Shown here piece by piece: positions 24,777-32,997 of a stretch of 64,000 nt of DNA. The notes under the pieces are model-generated. The model made no database searches, was not told the origin of the DNA, and was given only the letters and a program-made list of their open reading frames with translations. The DNA is from Candidatus Bathyarchaeota archaeon. Lineage in GTDB: Archaea; Thermoproteota; Bathyarchaeia; Bathyarchaeales; Bathycorpusculaceae. The DNA lies in NCBI GenBank assembly GCA_026014615.1, contig JAOZHZ010000018.1:186001-250000 (forward strand), given 5' to 3'. A program made the position numbers and the translations under genes. Position 1 is the first letter of the stretch. Every line of letters starts with the position of its first letter.

Positions 24777-24888
24777 TATTCACTGTCGCTATAAAACCTG
24801 CAAAGACAGGGCGTGTGAGCTGCGGAAGCGTGGCAGACATTGCCCTAAGCAACAGAAATTAAAAGAATTTCTTGAGGTGATTGCGTGA
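24769..24888 (+). CDS. Possible Cys-rich peptide with non-standard start (39 aa)
   Basis: The frame between the preceding gene and the integrase reads IHCRYKTCKDRACELRK ... HCPKQQ, a clear zinc-finger-like peptide, but has no ATG, GTG or TTG. AGGAGG sits seven bases before ATC at 24769, and ATT at 24778 is also possible. Its stop overlaps the integrase GTG. Confidence 0.35.
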   Translation: MASIHCRYKTCKDRACELRKRGRHCPKQQKLKEFLEVIA

Positions 24889-26327
24889 CTGAGGCGGTTA
24901 GGGAGGGAATGGTTGGTCTTGCTGAGCGTGAGCTTTCTCCGGACTGTGTATTTGGCAATGAAGTCAGCGTGGGCAAGTCGGAACTTGCTGTGGGTTCTGC
25001 CGCTGGCGCCAGCTCCCAAATCCCTAACTGTTGTCCTGAATGTGGTTCAAAGAGGAAATACTTGGATGGTTCACGGTGTAAGAAGGATGGTTCGTGTGTT
25101 CAGCGTTTTCTCTGTCGGGATTGTGGTCGTCGGTTCAGTGAGAAACCGCTACAAAATACTTCTAAGCGGTCATTAAATATGTCCTCTGCCTTACCTTTTA
25201 AGCGCCAAATATGCGTCTCGGAGACGAAAAATTTGACCACTGCAGCAGAAATCAAGACTGTTGCGGGAGACAAGAAAAAACCGCTGAAGATAGATTTGCT
25301 ACCTGAAGATGTCCGTGGTTACATAGCGAAGTTCGATGCTTATCTGGAGCGGAACGGCTTTGATGAGGACATTACTTATCCTGCGATCTTAACGCGGTTG
25401 GCCCACGCTGGAGCGAACTTGTTGGATCCTGAAAGCGTCAAAGATGTCATTGCTAAGTGGAGGCAGAAGAACGGCAAGCCATGGAGCGATAGCATGAAAG
25501 GAATCGCTACAAGCGCTTATGACGCCTTTTGCAAAATGGAGAAGATCATCTGGGACAAGCCGATTTACCATCAGAGTGATGTTGATATTATTCCGCCTGA
25601 CGAAAAAGACCTTGACTTGCTGATTAGTGCTGCAAGTAAACGCTTTGCCACTTATCTATTGTGCCTTAAAGAGACTTTTGCAGACCCGTCTGAGATTCTT
25701 CGGTGTAAGTGGAGCGAACTGAAGGGCAATGTGCTATACATTAATCATCCTGTTAAGCGTCACTATTCGGGTCACTATGAACTGTCCGCTAGGCTTGTTC
25801 AGATGATTAATGCTTTGCCTCGTGAGGATGAACGGATTTTTCCAACCACCTACAGGGTTGCAGCTTGCTGTATGCGTTCGCTAAGAATGAAGGTTACTCG
25901 TAAATTCAAGAATCCAGCAGTTCTGCAGATTAGTTTGAAGAGCTTTCGTCATTGGGGCGGCTCGATGCTTGCTTTTGTGACTAACGGTAACGTTCCAGAG
26001 ATTGCGAGGGTTCTGCGGCACAGATCGTGGAAGAGCACTCAGCGATACGTGCACACTATAACTGGCTTGAAAGATGACGATTTCGATGTGAGCAGCGCCA
26101 CAACGTTAGAAGAGGTTTTAGCGTTGGGTAAAGCTGGCTGGGTGAAGTACGATGAGGTGGTTTTTAACGGCGTCGTTTACCATTGCTATCGGAAGCCTAA
26201 GAGGTTTGGAAGCCTGAAGAATATAGTGGATACGTCCAAAAACAAGGGGATAGGGCACAATCCACATAAGATTCAGAAATGGGTAAATTATAACGTAAAA
26301 TATGTTGAAGCCTTCACCGAAATATAA
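24885..26327 (+). CDS. int: Provirus integrase, tyrosine recombinase with N-terminal zinc ribbon
   Basis: Three parts are visible: a zinc ribbon (C50-x2-C53 ... C77-x2-C80), a SAM-like core-binding domain (about 138-225), and a catalytic domain with SFRHWGG (Arg 355), LRHRSWKSTQRYVH (His 379, nucleophile Tyr 388). At the place of the first catalytic Arg the sequence is TFADPSEIL, with Asp instead. About 90 residues follow the tyrosine. GTG start. It would integrate and excise the provirus. The 3' 210 bases overlap an antisense membrane ORF. Confidence 0.85.
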   Translation: MTEAVREGMVGLAERELSPDCVFGNEVSVGKSELAVGSAAGASSQIPNCCPECGSKRKYLDGSRCKKDGSCVQRFLCRDCGRRFSEKPLQNTSKRSLNMSSALPFKRQICVSETKNLTTAAEIKTVAGDKKKPLKIDLLPEDVRGYIAKFDAYLERNGFDEDITYPAILTRLAHAGANLLDPESVKDVIAKWRQKNGKPWSDSMKGIATSAYDAFCKMEKIIWDKPIYHQSDVDIIPPDEKDLDLLISAASKRFATYLLCLKETFADPSEILRCKWSELKGNVLYINHPVKRHYSGHYELSARLVQMINALPREDERIFPTTYRVAACCMRSLRMKVTRKFKNPAVLQISLKSFRHWGGSMLAFVTNGNVPEIARVLRHRSWKSTQRYVHTITGLKDDDFDVSSATTLEEVLALGKAGWVKYDEVVFNGVVYHCYRKPKRFGSLKNIVDTSKNKGIGHNPHKIQKWVNYNVKYVEAFTEI

Positions 26328-26576
26328 AACACCCGCTAAACCAAAGTAGTAGAAAACCAGATTCCAGAATAAACCAATCAGATTTCCTAAGGTTAACAAG
26401 CAAAGTTTCATGTTAATTGTGCCGTTCAGCTGGAAAATCAAGGACGAAAAAAGAAAACTAAACAAAAGCAGCGTTACCGTAGATTGAAAATTTATGAAAC
26501 GGAAAGAAGCAATCAGGAAAATGGCGAGATATTCAAGCAAAAAGAAAACAAATAGCCGCTTAACTAGCAACCTCAT
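26118..26576 (-). CDS. Polytopic membrane protein overlapping the integrase 3' end
   Basis: The 152-aa frame has four or so hydrophobic spans (RLFVFFLLEYLAIFLIAS, TVTLLLFSFLFSSLIF, LLTLGNLIGLFWNLVFYYF, FYVIIYPFLNLMWIV) in the first 107 residues. The last ~45 residues are antisense to the integrase and look non-native. It may be a host gene whose 3' end was replaced by provirus insertion, which would place the right attachment site near 26250-26330. Otherwise it is a small viral or host membrane protein. Confidence 0.45.
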   Translation of the reverse strand: MRLLVKRLFVFFLLEYLAIFLIASFRFINFQSTVTLLLFSFLFSSLIFQLNGTINMKLCLLTLGNLIGLFWNLVFYYFGLAGVLYFGEGFNIFYVIIYPFLNLMWIVPYPLVFGRIHYILQASKPLRLPIAMVNDAVKNHLIVLHPASFTQR

Positions 26577-26698
26577 CTAATTTACGTCCTCCTTTCCCCC
26601 GTTCAGTTCTGATTCTGAAGCTAATTCTTAATCTGAAGAGAGCAGTTTTAAAGCTTGCGAAATACTTTTACGTATAACAGTAAAAACGGCGTTTTTTC

Positions 26699-26845
26699 AT
26701 GGAGATAACGGGAAATTTCTATCAAAAGCAGCAGTTTTTTCACAGAGAACAGCGTTCCCGCCGCAGATATACACAAGCAGACATGAGTTGGCACAAGGCA
26801 GCATCAGCAAAAGAGGATAATTGTCTTGTCTGGTTCAAAGAATAA
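26699..26845 (+). CDS. Possible small basic protein (48 aa)
   Basis: ATG lies about 25 bases after a TATA-like TACGTATAAC framed by TTTTAC/GTAAAA, suggesting a leaderless transcript. The product is Gln/Arg-rich (MEITGNFYQKQQFFHREQ...). It fills the gap between the provirus end and the cytidylate kinase gene, which is otherwise empty. Confidence 0.3.
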   Translation: MEITGNFYQKQQFFHREQRSRRRYTQADMSWHKAASAKEDNCLVWFKE

Positions 26846-26863
26846 GGGTTTTGCGTGAGAAGT

Positions 26864-27487
26864 TTATTGGCAGGATACTGTTTTCTTTGACTTTTCGATT
26901 TCGGCGAGAACCATGTTGTCTATGACTGTGCAGAGGGTCTGGAAAACTTCTTCAGCGCTTAGGTTGTCTGTGTCTAAGACTAGGTTGAACGGGGTAAAGT
27001 CTTGTCCTAAGGTAAAACCGTAAAGTTGCTTGTATATAGCTTTGGTTCTTGTTTCTTTTTCTTTAAGCGCCTGCAAGGACTCCGATACGGTCATGTGGTC
27101 TCTTTTCGCGATTCTTTCCGCTTGTTTCTCCGCCGAAGCTGCCAACCATATCTTGAAGCCACCTTTAACCAGCCAAGGCATTGTCCAGCTATCTAACAGA
27201 ACATTACCTCCTTTAGCCAACTTCAAAAGCTTCTCATCAACCGCCTTGTCAAAGCTTGCGTCTGCTTTTCGTTGTTCAAGAAAACTTAGCCCTTCAGGAC
27301 TTTCCCACCAGCCGTTGCTAGAGGAATTAAAGCCTTTCTCAGCAGCTAACTCTCTGAGCGCGTCACCGCCTGAATAGTACTTCAAGCCGTATTTTTGGGC
27401 AAGCCTCTTCGCCAACGTGCTCTTTCCAGTTCCCGCCATCCCTGAAATGCAGATAACTGTCCCTTTTGAGTTCGCTTCGCCCATCAT
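26864..27487 (-). CDS. cmk: Cytidylate kinase (archaeal type)
   Basis: It phosphorylates CMP/dCMP with ATP. P-loop GMAGTGKSTLAKRLA at about 16-30, then YYSGGDALRELA, the (Y)xSxGdxxR nucleotide-binding motif of archaeal CMP kinases, LLDSWTMPWL (Walker B area) and a lid RDHMTVSESLQALKEKE. 207 aa, slightly longer than usual (~180). It is the last gene of the minus-strand ribosomal cluster, the usual place of cmk in archaea, 13 bases after the EMC3-like gene. Confidence 0.85.
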   Translation of the reverse strand: MMGEANSKGTVICISGMAGTGKSTLAKRLAQKYGLKYYSGGDALRELAAEKGFNSSSNGWWESPEGLSFLEQRKADASFDKAVDEKLLKLAKGGNVLLDSWTMPWLVKGGFKIWLAASAEKQAERIAKRDHMTVSESLQALKEKETRTKAIYKQLYGFTLGQDFTPFNLVLDTDNLSAEEVFQTLCTVIDNMVLAEIEKSKKTVSCQ

Positions 27488-27500
27488 ACGCTCTCCTGTT

Positions 27501-28304
27501 TTACTGAATTGGCGTTACGCCTATTACTCGGGAAGCGATTGTTCCGAAGAAGAACGAGCAAATCAGGTACCAGTAGAAGAACGGAATCGCTCCGAAACCT
27601 GGAAGATAAGCTACTGGAAACGGGAAGAAACCCAGCAGAATCGGCCAAATGACGAAGTACACTGCCGTGATGGGTAGAAGAAGCAGTTGTGGTTTGAACA
27701 TTTTTGTCTGCATCGACTGAATTTGAGAGTCCTTCTTTTTGAGCTTTTCAAGAGCCTTCTCATTCTTAGCGCGAAGAGCAGCCATTCGTTGTGCGTTATA
27801 CTCAGCAATTTCCTTTTGCATAGCACGGTATTCATGCCAACCAATCATGCGTGTAATCAACGCACGGTTAAGCCCCATGTTGGCAAAAGAAATCCCGGCT
27901 GCAACCGCCAGTATCAGCGCCGTTGCCATGGGTATTGCAGCGATACCTTCCGCCACCACGTTGTACTTCTGGGAAGCCTCCGTGTTAGCGGCAACATCCT
28001 GCAGAGTTACGTTGTAGTCTCCGGGCATAATTGCTTTTACTGTGAATTCAGCGTTAACTGTGTTTCCGACCGCTGTTCCGTTGTAAAGGAGAACTTCGTT
28101 TAAGAGAATGCTGTACTGACCATCGGCGGTCTGGATTTTGCCTTGAACAGTCATAGTGAAGTCTTCGCCAGCAACCGCCGAAGAAGGATTAACAGCAGTA
28201 ATGCTGGTTGTTGCTGTTTGACCCTTAACCATTGTCAATGGTAAATACAGAAACGCAGCACTCATCAAGACGAGAACGGCAAGTATCAACATCTTCTTTT
28301 TCAA
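27501..28304 (-). CDS. EMC3/DUF106 (YidC-like) membrane insertase with Ig-like N-terminus
   Basis: The C-terminal half (about 130-267) has the DUF106/EMC3 layout: one span, a cytosolic coiled coil (EYNAQRMAALRAKNEKALEKL), then two or three spans with LLLPITAVYFVIWPILLGF. These proteins belong to the Oxa1/YidC superfamily that helps insert membrane proteins. The N-terminus is unusual: a signal peptide and an about 90-residue beta-sandwich-like segment (ITAVNPSSAVAGEDFTMTV) outside the membrane. Next to secY, as in other archaea. Confidence 0.8.
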   Translation of the reverse strand: MKKKMLILAVLVLMSAAFLYLPLTMVKGQTATTSITAVNPSSAVAGEDFTMTVQGKIQTADGQYSILLNEVLLYNGTAVGNTVNAEFTVKAIMPGDYNVTLQDVAANTEASQKYNVVAEGIAAIPMATALILAVAAGISFANMGLNRALITRMIGWHEYRAMQKEIAEYNAQRMAALRAKNEKALEKLKKKDSQIQSMQTKMFKPQLLLLPITAVYFVIWPILLGFFPFPVAYLPGFGAIPFFYWYLICSFFFGTIASRVIGVTPIQ

Positions 28305-28508
28305 ATCAAGATTCTCCTGTACGCAGTAAACTTCCTTGCAATTGACAATGTACTCCGCAGGAACATTTTAAACCTTCTCCTTTTAAAATTGGCTTTACCA
28401 CAGAATTGGAAAATTTTGATTCGTCAAAACGGGAAATGTTGTTTAAGAAAGGGAAAGTAGCTTTCCGAGTTGCGTGTATTTCTCGGAATGCGGTTTCTTT
28501 TTCTACGT

Positions 28509-29930
28509 TTATTCGCCTATGATTCGTCTGAAGGCGGGGTACATTTCGGCTGCGCGTTCACGCATCAGCAACTCGTAATACTGGTAGACTATGCCTACGG
28601 CGAGCAGGATACCTGTACCTGAACCAAAGACCCCAAAGAAGTCGCCGATTCCCGCTATCAGCGCTACGATTATGCCGCCCAGAACGGCAACTACGGGGAT
28701 GTACCGTTTTAGGACCGCTTCTATGGGTCTACCTGAGCGTCTGTATCCTGGAATCTGCATGCCGCTGTCCATGAGTTGCTTTGCCACGGTAGATGGACCC
28801 AACCCGCCAACTTCGAGCCATATCAGCGAGAACACCGCACAGAAAGCCACGAGTATACCCAAGTACACCATTGCTCTGATTGGGTCTGCTCCTACGCTTA
28901 GGATGTTATGTGGTGCTGTGACGTAGTATGCGAGTCCGCCTGTTGGTGTTGCTGAGCCACCTTCGGGTATTGTGTAGGTGCCTAGCCAGTTGAGCCACAT
29001 GTTACTGTTGGTGGGGTTGCTGGTGCTCCAGATTAGTTGGCTGAAGAAGAATACGTTGGCGAAGAGAGCTGCTGCGAATATGACGGGTAGGTTACTGACG
29101 TAGAGGAGTTTGATGGGGTATTTGCTTCGGAAGCCTTTGTATCCAGCGTAGGACATAGGCAGTTCAATGCGGACGCCGTTGAGGTAGATGATTATCAGGA
29201 ACGTCGCGACGGTGGCTATCAAGCCTATGAGTGAGGGGTATATGCCAGATTGTGTTCCCACTACCCAATCGAACATTGTAAATGGTGGAGTAGTGTTAGC
29301 GAACAGTTGCTCTAGTGCGCCGACGAATAAGCCTGTTGACGGTGAAAAGGACGACCAGAATATGTTCTGGGCTACGCCTGCCATGATGAAGAGGCTTATG
29401 CCGCTGCCTAGACCCCAGCCTTTTTGGACTAGTTCGTCGAGCAGCATAACGACTATGCCTGCGGCTATCAATTGGACGAATATTATGATGGCGGCGACTC
29501 CTAGATCGGTTACTGTACCGTACATGCCGCTTATGATGTAGGCGCCTGCTTGGACGCCTGTGAGAACTATGGAGAAGACTTTGCTTGCGACGGTGAAGAG
29601 TCCTCTATCCTCGGGTTTACCCATGTCACATTGGATGAGTGATGATCCTGCAAGGAGTTGGAGGATAAGCCCCGCGGTAACTATTGGTCCGATGCCGAGT
29701 TCCATGAGGGTGCCACGGGTTGAAGCGAAAATGACTCGAAGGGCACCGAATTGATCGCTTATGTCGCTGCCGATGCCATAGAGGGGAACTTCGGACATTA
29801 CAAGGAAAACTACGAGAACAAGTGCGGTCCAGAAGATTTTTTCGTTAAACTTTACTTTTCTTTCGGGCGATTTGATTTCAGGCAGTATCCGTCCGAGAGG
29901 TTTGAAAAGGTTTAGGAATCTTCCGGCCAT
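28509..29930 (-). CDS. secY: Preprotein translocase SecY
   Basis: The central channel subunit of the Sec translocon. 473 aa with ten predicted spans; characteristic parts are LYGIGSDISDQFGALRVIFAS in the first loop/plug region, RGTLMELGIGPIVTAGLILQL, GWGLGSGISLFI and the C-terminal loop QMQIPGYRRSGRPIEAVLKRYIP-type region. Located directly after rpl15 (14-base gap), conserved archaeal order. Confidence 0.95.
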   Translation of the reverse strand: MAGRFLNLFKPLGRILPEIKSPERKVKFNEKIFWTALVLVVFLVMSEVPLYGIGSDISDQFGALRVIFASTRGTLMELGIGPIVTAGLILQLLAGSSLIQCDMGKPEDRGLFTVASKVFSIVLTGVQAGAYIISGMYGTVTDLGVAAIIIFVQLIAAGIVVMLLDELVQKGWGLGSGISLFIMAGVAQNIFWSSFSPSTGLFVGALEQLFANTTPPFTMFDWVVGTQSGIYPSLIGLIATVATFLIIIYLNGVRIELPMSYAGYKGFRSKYPIKLLYVSNLPVIFAAALFANVFFFSQLIWSTSNPTNSNMWLNWLGTYTIPEGGSATPTGGLAYYVTAPHNILSVGADPIRAMVYLGILVAFCAVFSLIWLEVGGLGPSTVAKQLMDSGMQIPGYRRSGRPIEAVLKRYIPVVAVLGGIIVALIAGIGDFFGVFGSGTGILLAVGIVYQYYELLMRERAAEMYPAFRRIIGE

Positions 29931-29943
29931 GATGAACTAACCT

Positions 29944-30363
29944 TTACTCAGCTTCAGCGATTTCTTCTTCGGTTAAGACTTTTCCGCCTGCAGCTTCGAT
30001 TTTTGCTGCCGCCGAGGTTGAGCAGGCTGGAACAGTCACGGTTAAGGCTTTGGTGATTTTGCCTGTGCCTAGCAGTTTGGTGAAGCCCATGCTTGTGAGG
30101 TCAATGCTTTCTTTGCCGAGGGTTATGTCATCAAGTTTGTTTAGGTTGATGACGTTGACTTTTCGGTGAAGGCTTTGACGCGAAGTGAACCCATTCTTGC
30201 CAAAGTAGTTCTCGTCCATGTTTGCAACTATGCTCCACAGGTGTTTGTGCATACCTACTTTTCGGTGACCTTTGGAGCCTGCATCTCTATGTTGCCCTAT
30301 TCTTCCGTAGCCTTGTGTTCGGGACCCACGCAATTTTCGGTGTTTTCTTAGTTTATGGGGCAT
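29944..30363 (-). CDS. rpl15: 50S ribosomal protein L15 (uL15)
   Basis: Begins MPHKLRKHRKLRGSRTQGYGR, the standard archaeal L15 start with the RGSRTxGxGRxGQHR motif, then GSKGHRKVGMHK. 139 aa, normal. It binds 23S rRNA late in assembly. It overlaps the upstream Hsp20-like gene by 11 bases and is separated from rpl30 by the 30.8-36.2 kb insert. Confidence 0.95.
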   Translation of the reverse strand: MPHKLRKHRKLRGSRTQGYGRIGQHRDAGSKGHRKVGMHKHLWSIVANMDENYFGKNGFTSRQSLHRKVNVINLNKLDDITLGKESIDLTSMGFTKLLGTGKITKALTVTVPACSTSAAAKIEAAGGKVLTEEEIAEAE

Positions 30364-30814
30364 CGTTTATTCCTGCTTGTTGTTTTAATGTTCCTTGTTT
30401 TTCGGCTTTTTTAAGCTTGATTTCAAGCACGCCATTCTTGAAACTTGAGCGTGCGACCGTTGGTATGACTACCTTCGGCAGATTTAAACTTTTATAATAT
30501 CTTCGGTCTTTCGCCTTTGCGGACAACGTTAGCTTTTGCGCTTTAACCGAAATTTTGAATGTTTCTTTGTTGAAGCCTGCGAGTTGAGCAACTATGGTAA
30601 CCCAAGTTTTGTCTTGGAACATATCAATGAGGGGTTTAGGCTCTTCGTATTTACTTTTGCCGAGTCTTTTTGGTAAACGGTATTTTTGAGAGGAAATACG
30701 GAAAGATTTAGAGTTTTCCGAGCGTGCCTTTTTTTTCTCAGGGGAAAGTATTCTAATGTTTCGCAGGTCTAACCATTTCATGTGCTTTCTGCTTCTTCGC
30801 CATTTTGCGCTCAT
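30353..30814 (-). CDS. Hsp20/CS-fold protein
   Basis: The C-terminal ~95 residues (KTWVTIVAQLAGFNKETFKIS, LNLPKVVIPTVARSSFKNGVLEIKL) form an alpha-crystallin-type beta sandwich, with the G-V-L-E-I-x-L end typical of Hsp20. The N-terminal 55 residues are very basic (SAKWRRSRKHMKW). Co-directional and overlapping with rpl15, so it is probably in its transcript. A role near the ribosome is guesswork. Confidence 0.65.
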   Translation of the reverse strand: MSAKWRRSRKHMKWLDLRNIRILSPEKKKARSENSKSFRISSQKYRLPKRLGKSKYEEPKPLIDMFQDKTWVTIVAQLAGFNKETFKISVKAQKLTLSAKAKDRRYYKSLNLPKVVIPTVARSSFKNGVLEIKLKKAEKQGTLKQQAGINDAP

Positions 30815-31147
30815 GCAATCATATCCCCAGTATTATCAGAGGAAGGTTAACCCGCAACTATAAAACGTATCGCACAAAAAGGGCGGGAAAAATCATAAAG
30901 GAAAAACGCAGAGTCCACACAAAAAATGCGGGGTTAAACGTGGCTTGGCAGGTTTTATCCCGCTTAGCACCCAGTTTTGAGGCTTACTGCTGGATACGTT
31001 GTTTGTTCTGCCAGGATTTTTCAGCCATAGCGCCCTTGTTAAAACACGAATTACTTTCTGCCATCTGTTAATAGGTTGGCTATCTTGGGCTTACACTGCG
31101 CTTTTCCGTTTTCAACATATTTTTGACCTGAAAAAACGCCAATAACG

Positions 31148-31313
31148 TAGACCCCCCTATAGATTTCTGCATACTATTTCTAATAGGCTCCAAATAGACG
31201 GTTCTGGTTTAGGCACCGCTTGAGTGGTAGACCCTCCTCCTATCCTGCTGCATAGATTGGATATTAGCATCCAAATAGACACTTAACGGATGGTTCTGGT
31301 GCACTTGTGGGTG
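31148..31313. repeat. Degenerate tandem repeat; intergenic region 30815-31455
   Basis: The 640-base gap between the Hsp20-like gene and the next membrane gene holds no convincing gene. It contains two imperfect ~80-base units (31148-31227 and 31228-31313), each starting GTAGACC, containing CTGCAT, a TCCAAATAGAC end and GGTTCTGG. The part 31155-31197 has an inverted copy at 61181-61223 with 4 mismatches in 43 bases. Confidence 0.6.
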
Positions 31314-31455
31314 GTGGCTTGATGTGGTGAGTGTCGGGTCACGCCTCAAAAAGTAATGCGTATCGGGTCATAAACCTGCTATTTTTCTTCGGAAACTATT
31401 TTATACGTTATTATTGAGTGGCTTTTGTGTCTTTATGGTAGTTAATTTTAGTTTG

Positions 31456-32457
31456 CTATTTTCGGTGCTTTTTGATTTTTCTGTTCCTCGATATTTCATC
31501 ATGTCGTCTATTTTTGTTGGTAGTGCCTTGCTCATTTTGAGTGTTATTGCTCTGGTTTTTGCTGCTATTCTGCTCTATCGTTATGGTGAATGAATTGTAC
31601 GAAACATTGCCAACTTCATGGTAAACTTTTTTTTCTGACTGCCTTCTCAAATCCAAAACTTTGCCGCTTTGATCTAGAATCAGGATTAATATTTCGATTG
31701 AAGCAAAAACAGTAAGCACAATGCTTAAGGTTATGTTGATGTTGCTGTCTCTTTCCTGCACTTTTGAAAGCTCAAGATTTATTTTGTTGGTTCTTTCCTG
31801 CTCAATTTCTGCTCTCACTTCATCTGCAGCACTCACATGTACTTTGTAGTCTGGATATGGAACTGAAATCGTTGTCCCATTTTTGAAAAAGATGTTAATG
31901 TATGGGTAATAGTCACCTTGAACAGTCCACATCAACGGTGTTGCTACATTAGCTATTTGAGCATTTGAAAAAGGCGGTATAACGGTTCCAATATCTTCCG
32001 TAATATTTGTAAAATCAACTTCAAGTGTGGGGAATCCACCTGTAAGAGTATAGACGCGCTGATTTGGAAAGCTGTAAGTTGCGCCTTCAAAACCGAAATA
32101 AACTGCAAAAACTTCTTGCTGACCCTGAGAATATATTGGACCTTGAGCCACTACATTAACAGGAGTTTTCTCTGCCAAGGGTCCATTAAAAAACATGGAA
32201 ACCTGAACGGTAAACAGAGGTAACCCTGTCAAAGTTCCATTTCCGTATAAGGTTAGTTGTTGCCCTAATGTTCCTGTTGGTGGATAATCAAAAGCAAAAT
32301 ATCTTGAATCTGGTTCTTGAGGTATTTCTATTGTTGGTATTTCTATTTCTTGGTTAAGAGTAGTTCCTGCGAAAAATACCAGAACAATAACCGTGCAAAC
32401 TAAGAGAATTACAAGGGAAATTCGACCAACTAATTCTAGTTTAGCCAATGCAGTCAC
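31456..32457 (-). CDS. Two-span membrane protein with extracytoplasmic domain
   Basis: A first span at about 12-31 (ISLVILLVCTVIVLVFFAG), an outside domain of ~190 residues with beta-type sequence and N-x-S/T sites, a second span at about 247-262 and a charged, Asn-rich cytosolic tail ending RNRKIKKHRK. Family unknown. AT-rich relative to the ribosomal genes; part of the insert splitting the ribosomal operon. Confidence 0.65.
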   Translation of the reverse strand: MTALAKLELVGRISLVILLVCTVIVLVFFAGTTLNQEIEIPTIEIPQEPDSRYFAFDYPPTGTLGQQLTLYGNGTLTGLPLFTVQVSMFFNGPLAEKTPVNVVAQGPIYSQGQQEVFAVYFGFEGATYSFPNQRVYTLTGGFPTLEVDFTNITEDIGTVIPPFSNAQIANVATPLMWTVQGDYYPYINIFFKNGTTISVPYPDYKVHVSAADEVRAEIEQERTNKINLELSKVQERDSNINITLSIVLTVFASIEILILILDQSGKVLDLRRQSEKKVYHEVGNVSYNSFTITIEQNSSKNQSNNTQNEQGTTNKNRRHDEISRNRKIKKHRK

Positions 32458-32486
32458 TGGCTAGCTGTTATTGGCAATGTTTGTTG

Positions 32487-32780
32487 TTAAATTTTTGGTT
32501 TTTTGCTTTTACTGGCGTTTTGGATTAGTGTTATCAATTTATTTTTTCCTTCGACCTTTATTCCGCATGCTTCGGCTGGTGTTTTTCCGTTTAGTGCTTC
32601 GTGGGGTCTTATGTAGTTGTGGTAGATTTGGTATCCTGAAATTATTGGGGTGCTTTTCTGTTTTAGACCACGCATCACTTTTTCTCGGTCACGAAACTCA
32701 CCGTTTAAGCGCTCCATCTTGTTATTGTGGATGTCACCTTGCAGTTTGATGTGGCGAATGTGTTTGGCTTCATCCAGCAC
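32487..32780 (-). pseudogene. Transposase C-terminal fragment (DDE/rve type)
   Basis: The ~97 residues contain NNKMERLNGEFRDREKVMRGL, with the Glu of the DDE triad, and IYHNYIRPHEALNGKTPAEA, the standard C-terminus of IS-type rve transposases. The N-terminal two thirds with both Asp residues are missing, so this is a dead insertion-sequence remnant. GTG at 32780 is only the beginning of the readable part. Confidence 0.8.
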
Positions 32781-32997
32781 TATTTCAGATAACGGATTTT
32801 CAATGCGGCGCCGTGTCTATTTTTAGTAATCAGGGCTGCATGGTTGTCTTTTTGGGCTTCGAATAAGATGTGTTGTTATCAAAATCTGTTTATTTTAACT
32901 GTAGTCTCTCTCTACTCTTCGGGTTAGTCGTTTCGGGTATAGGTTTAAAACTGCAAAAGTTGCCTTGTGTTTTCTTTCAAAAAGGAGAGACCCAGTC

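Larger units (their letters stand above)
931..26330 (+). mobile_element. Integrated head-tail (caudovirus-type) archaeal provirus
   Basis: A co-oriented block carries all hallmark structural genes of tailed viruses: prohead protease, HK97-fold capsid protein, portal, head-tail adaptors, tail tube, frameshifted tail chaperone, tape measure, baseplate and small and large terminase. The right arm ends in a tyrosine recombinase. Genes overlap or nearly touch, as in phages. No polymerase, primase, helicase or other replication gene is visible. The left boundary is set at the promoter before the protease gene and the right one at the integrase stop. I found no tRNA gene or direct repeat that would define the attachment sites, so both ends are approximate. 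Confidence 0.9.

Noticed and set aside
30805-31071. 88-aa plus-strand frame in the gap after the Hsp20-like gene
   Set aside because: No ribosome-binding site, no motif, and the composition is that of AT-rich non-coding DNA.
31205-31235. tRNA-like D-arm wording (GAGTGGTAGACC)
   Set aside because: No matching acceptor, anticodon or T-arm follows; it is part of the degenerate tandem repeat.
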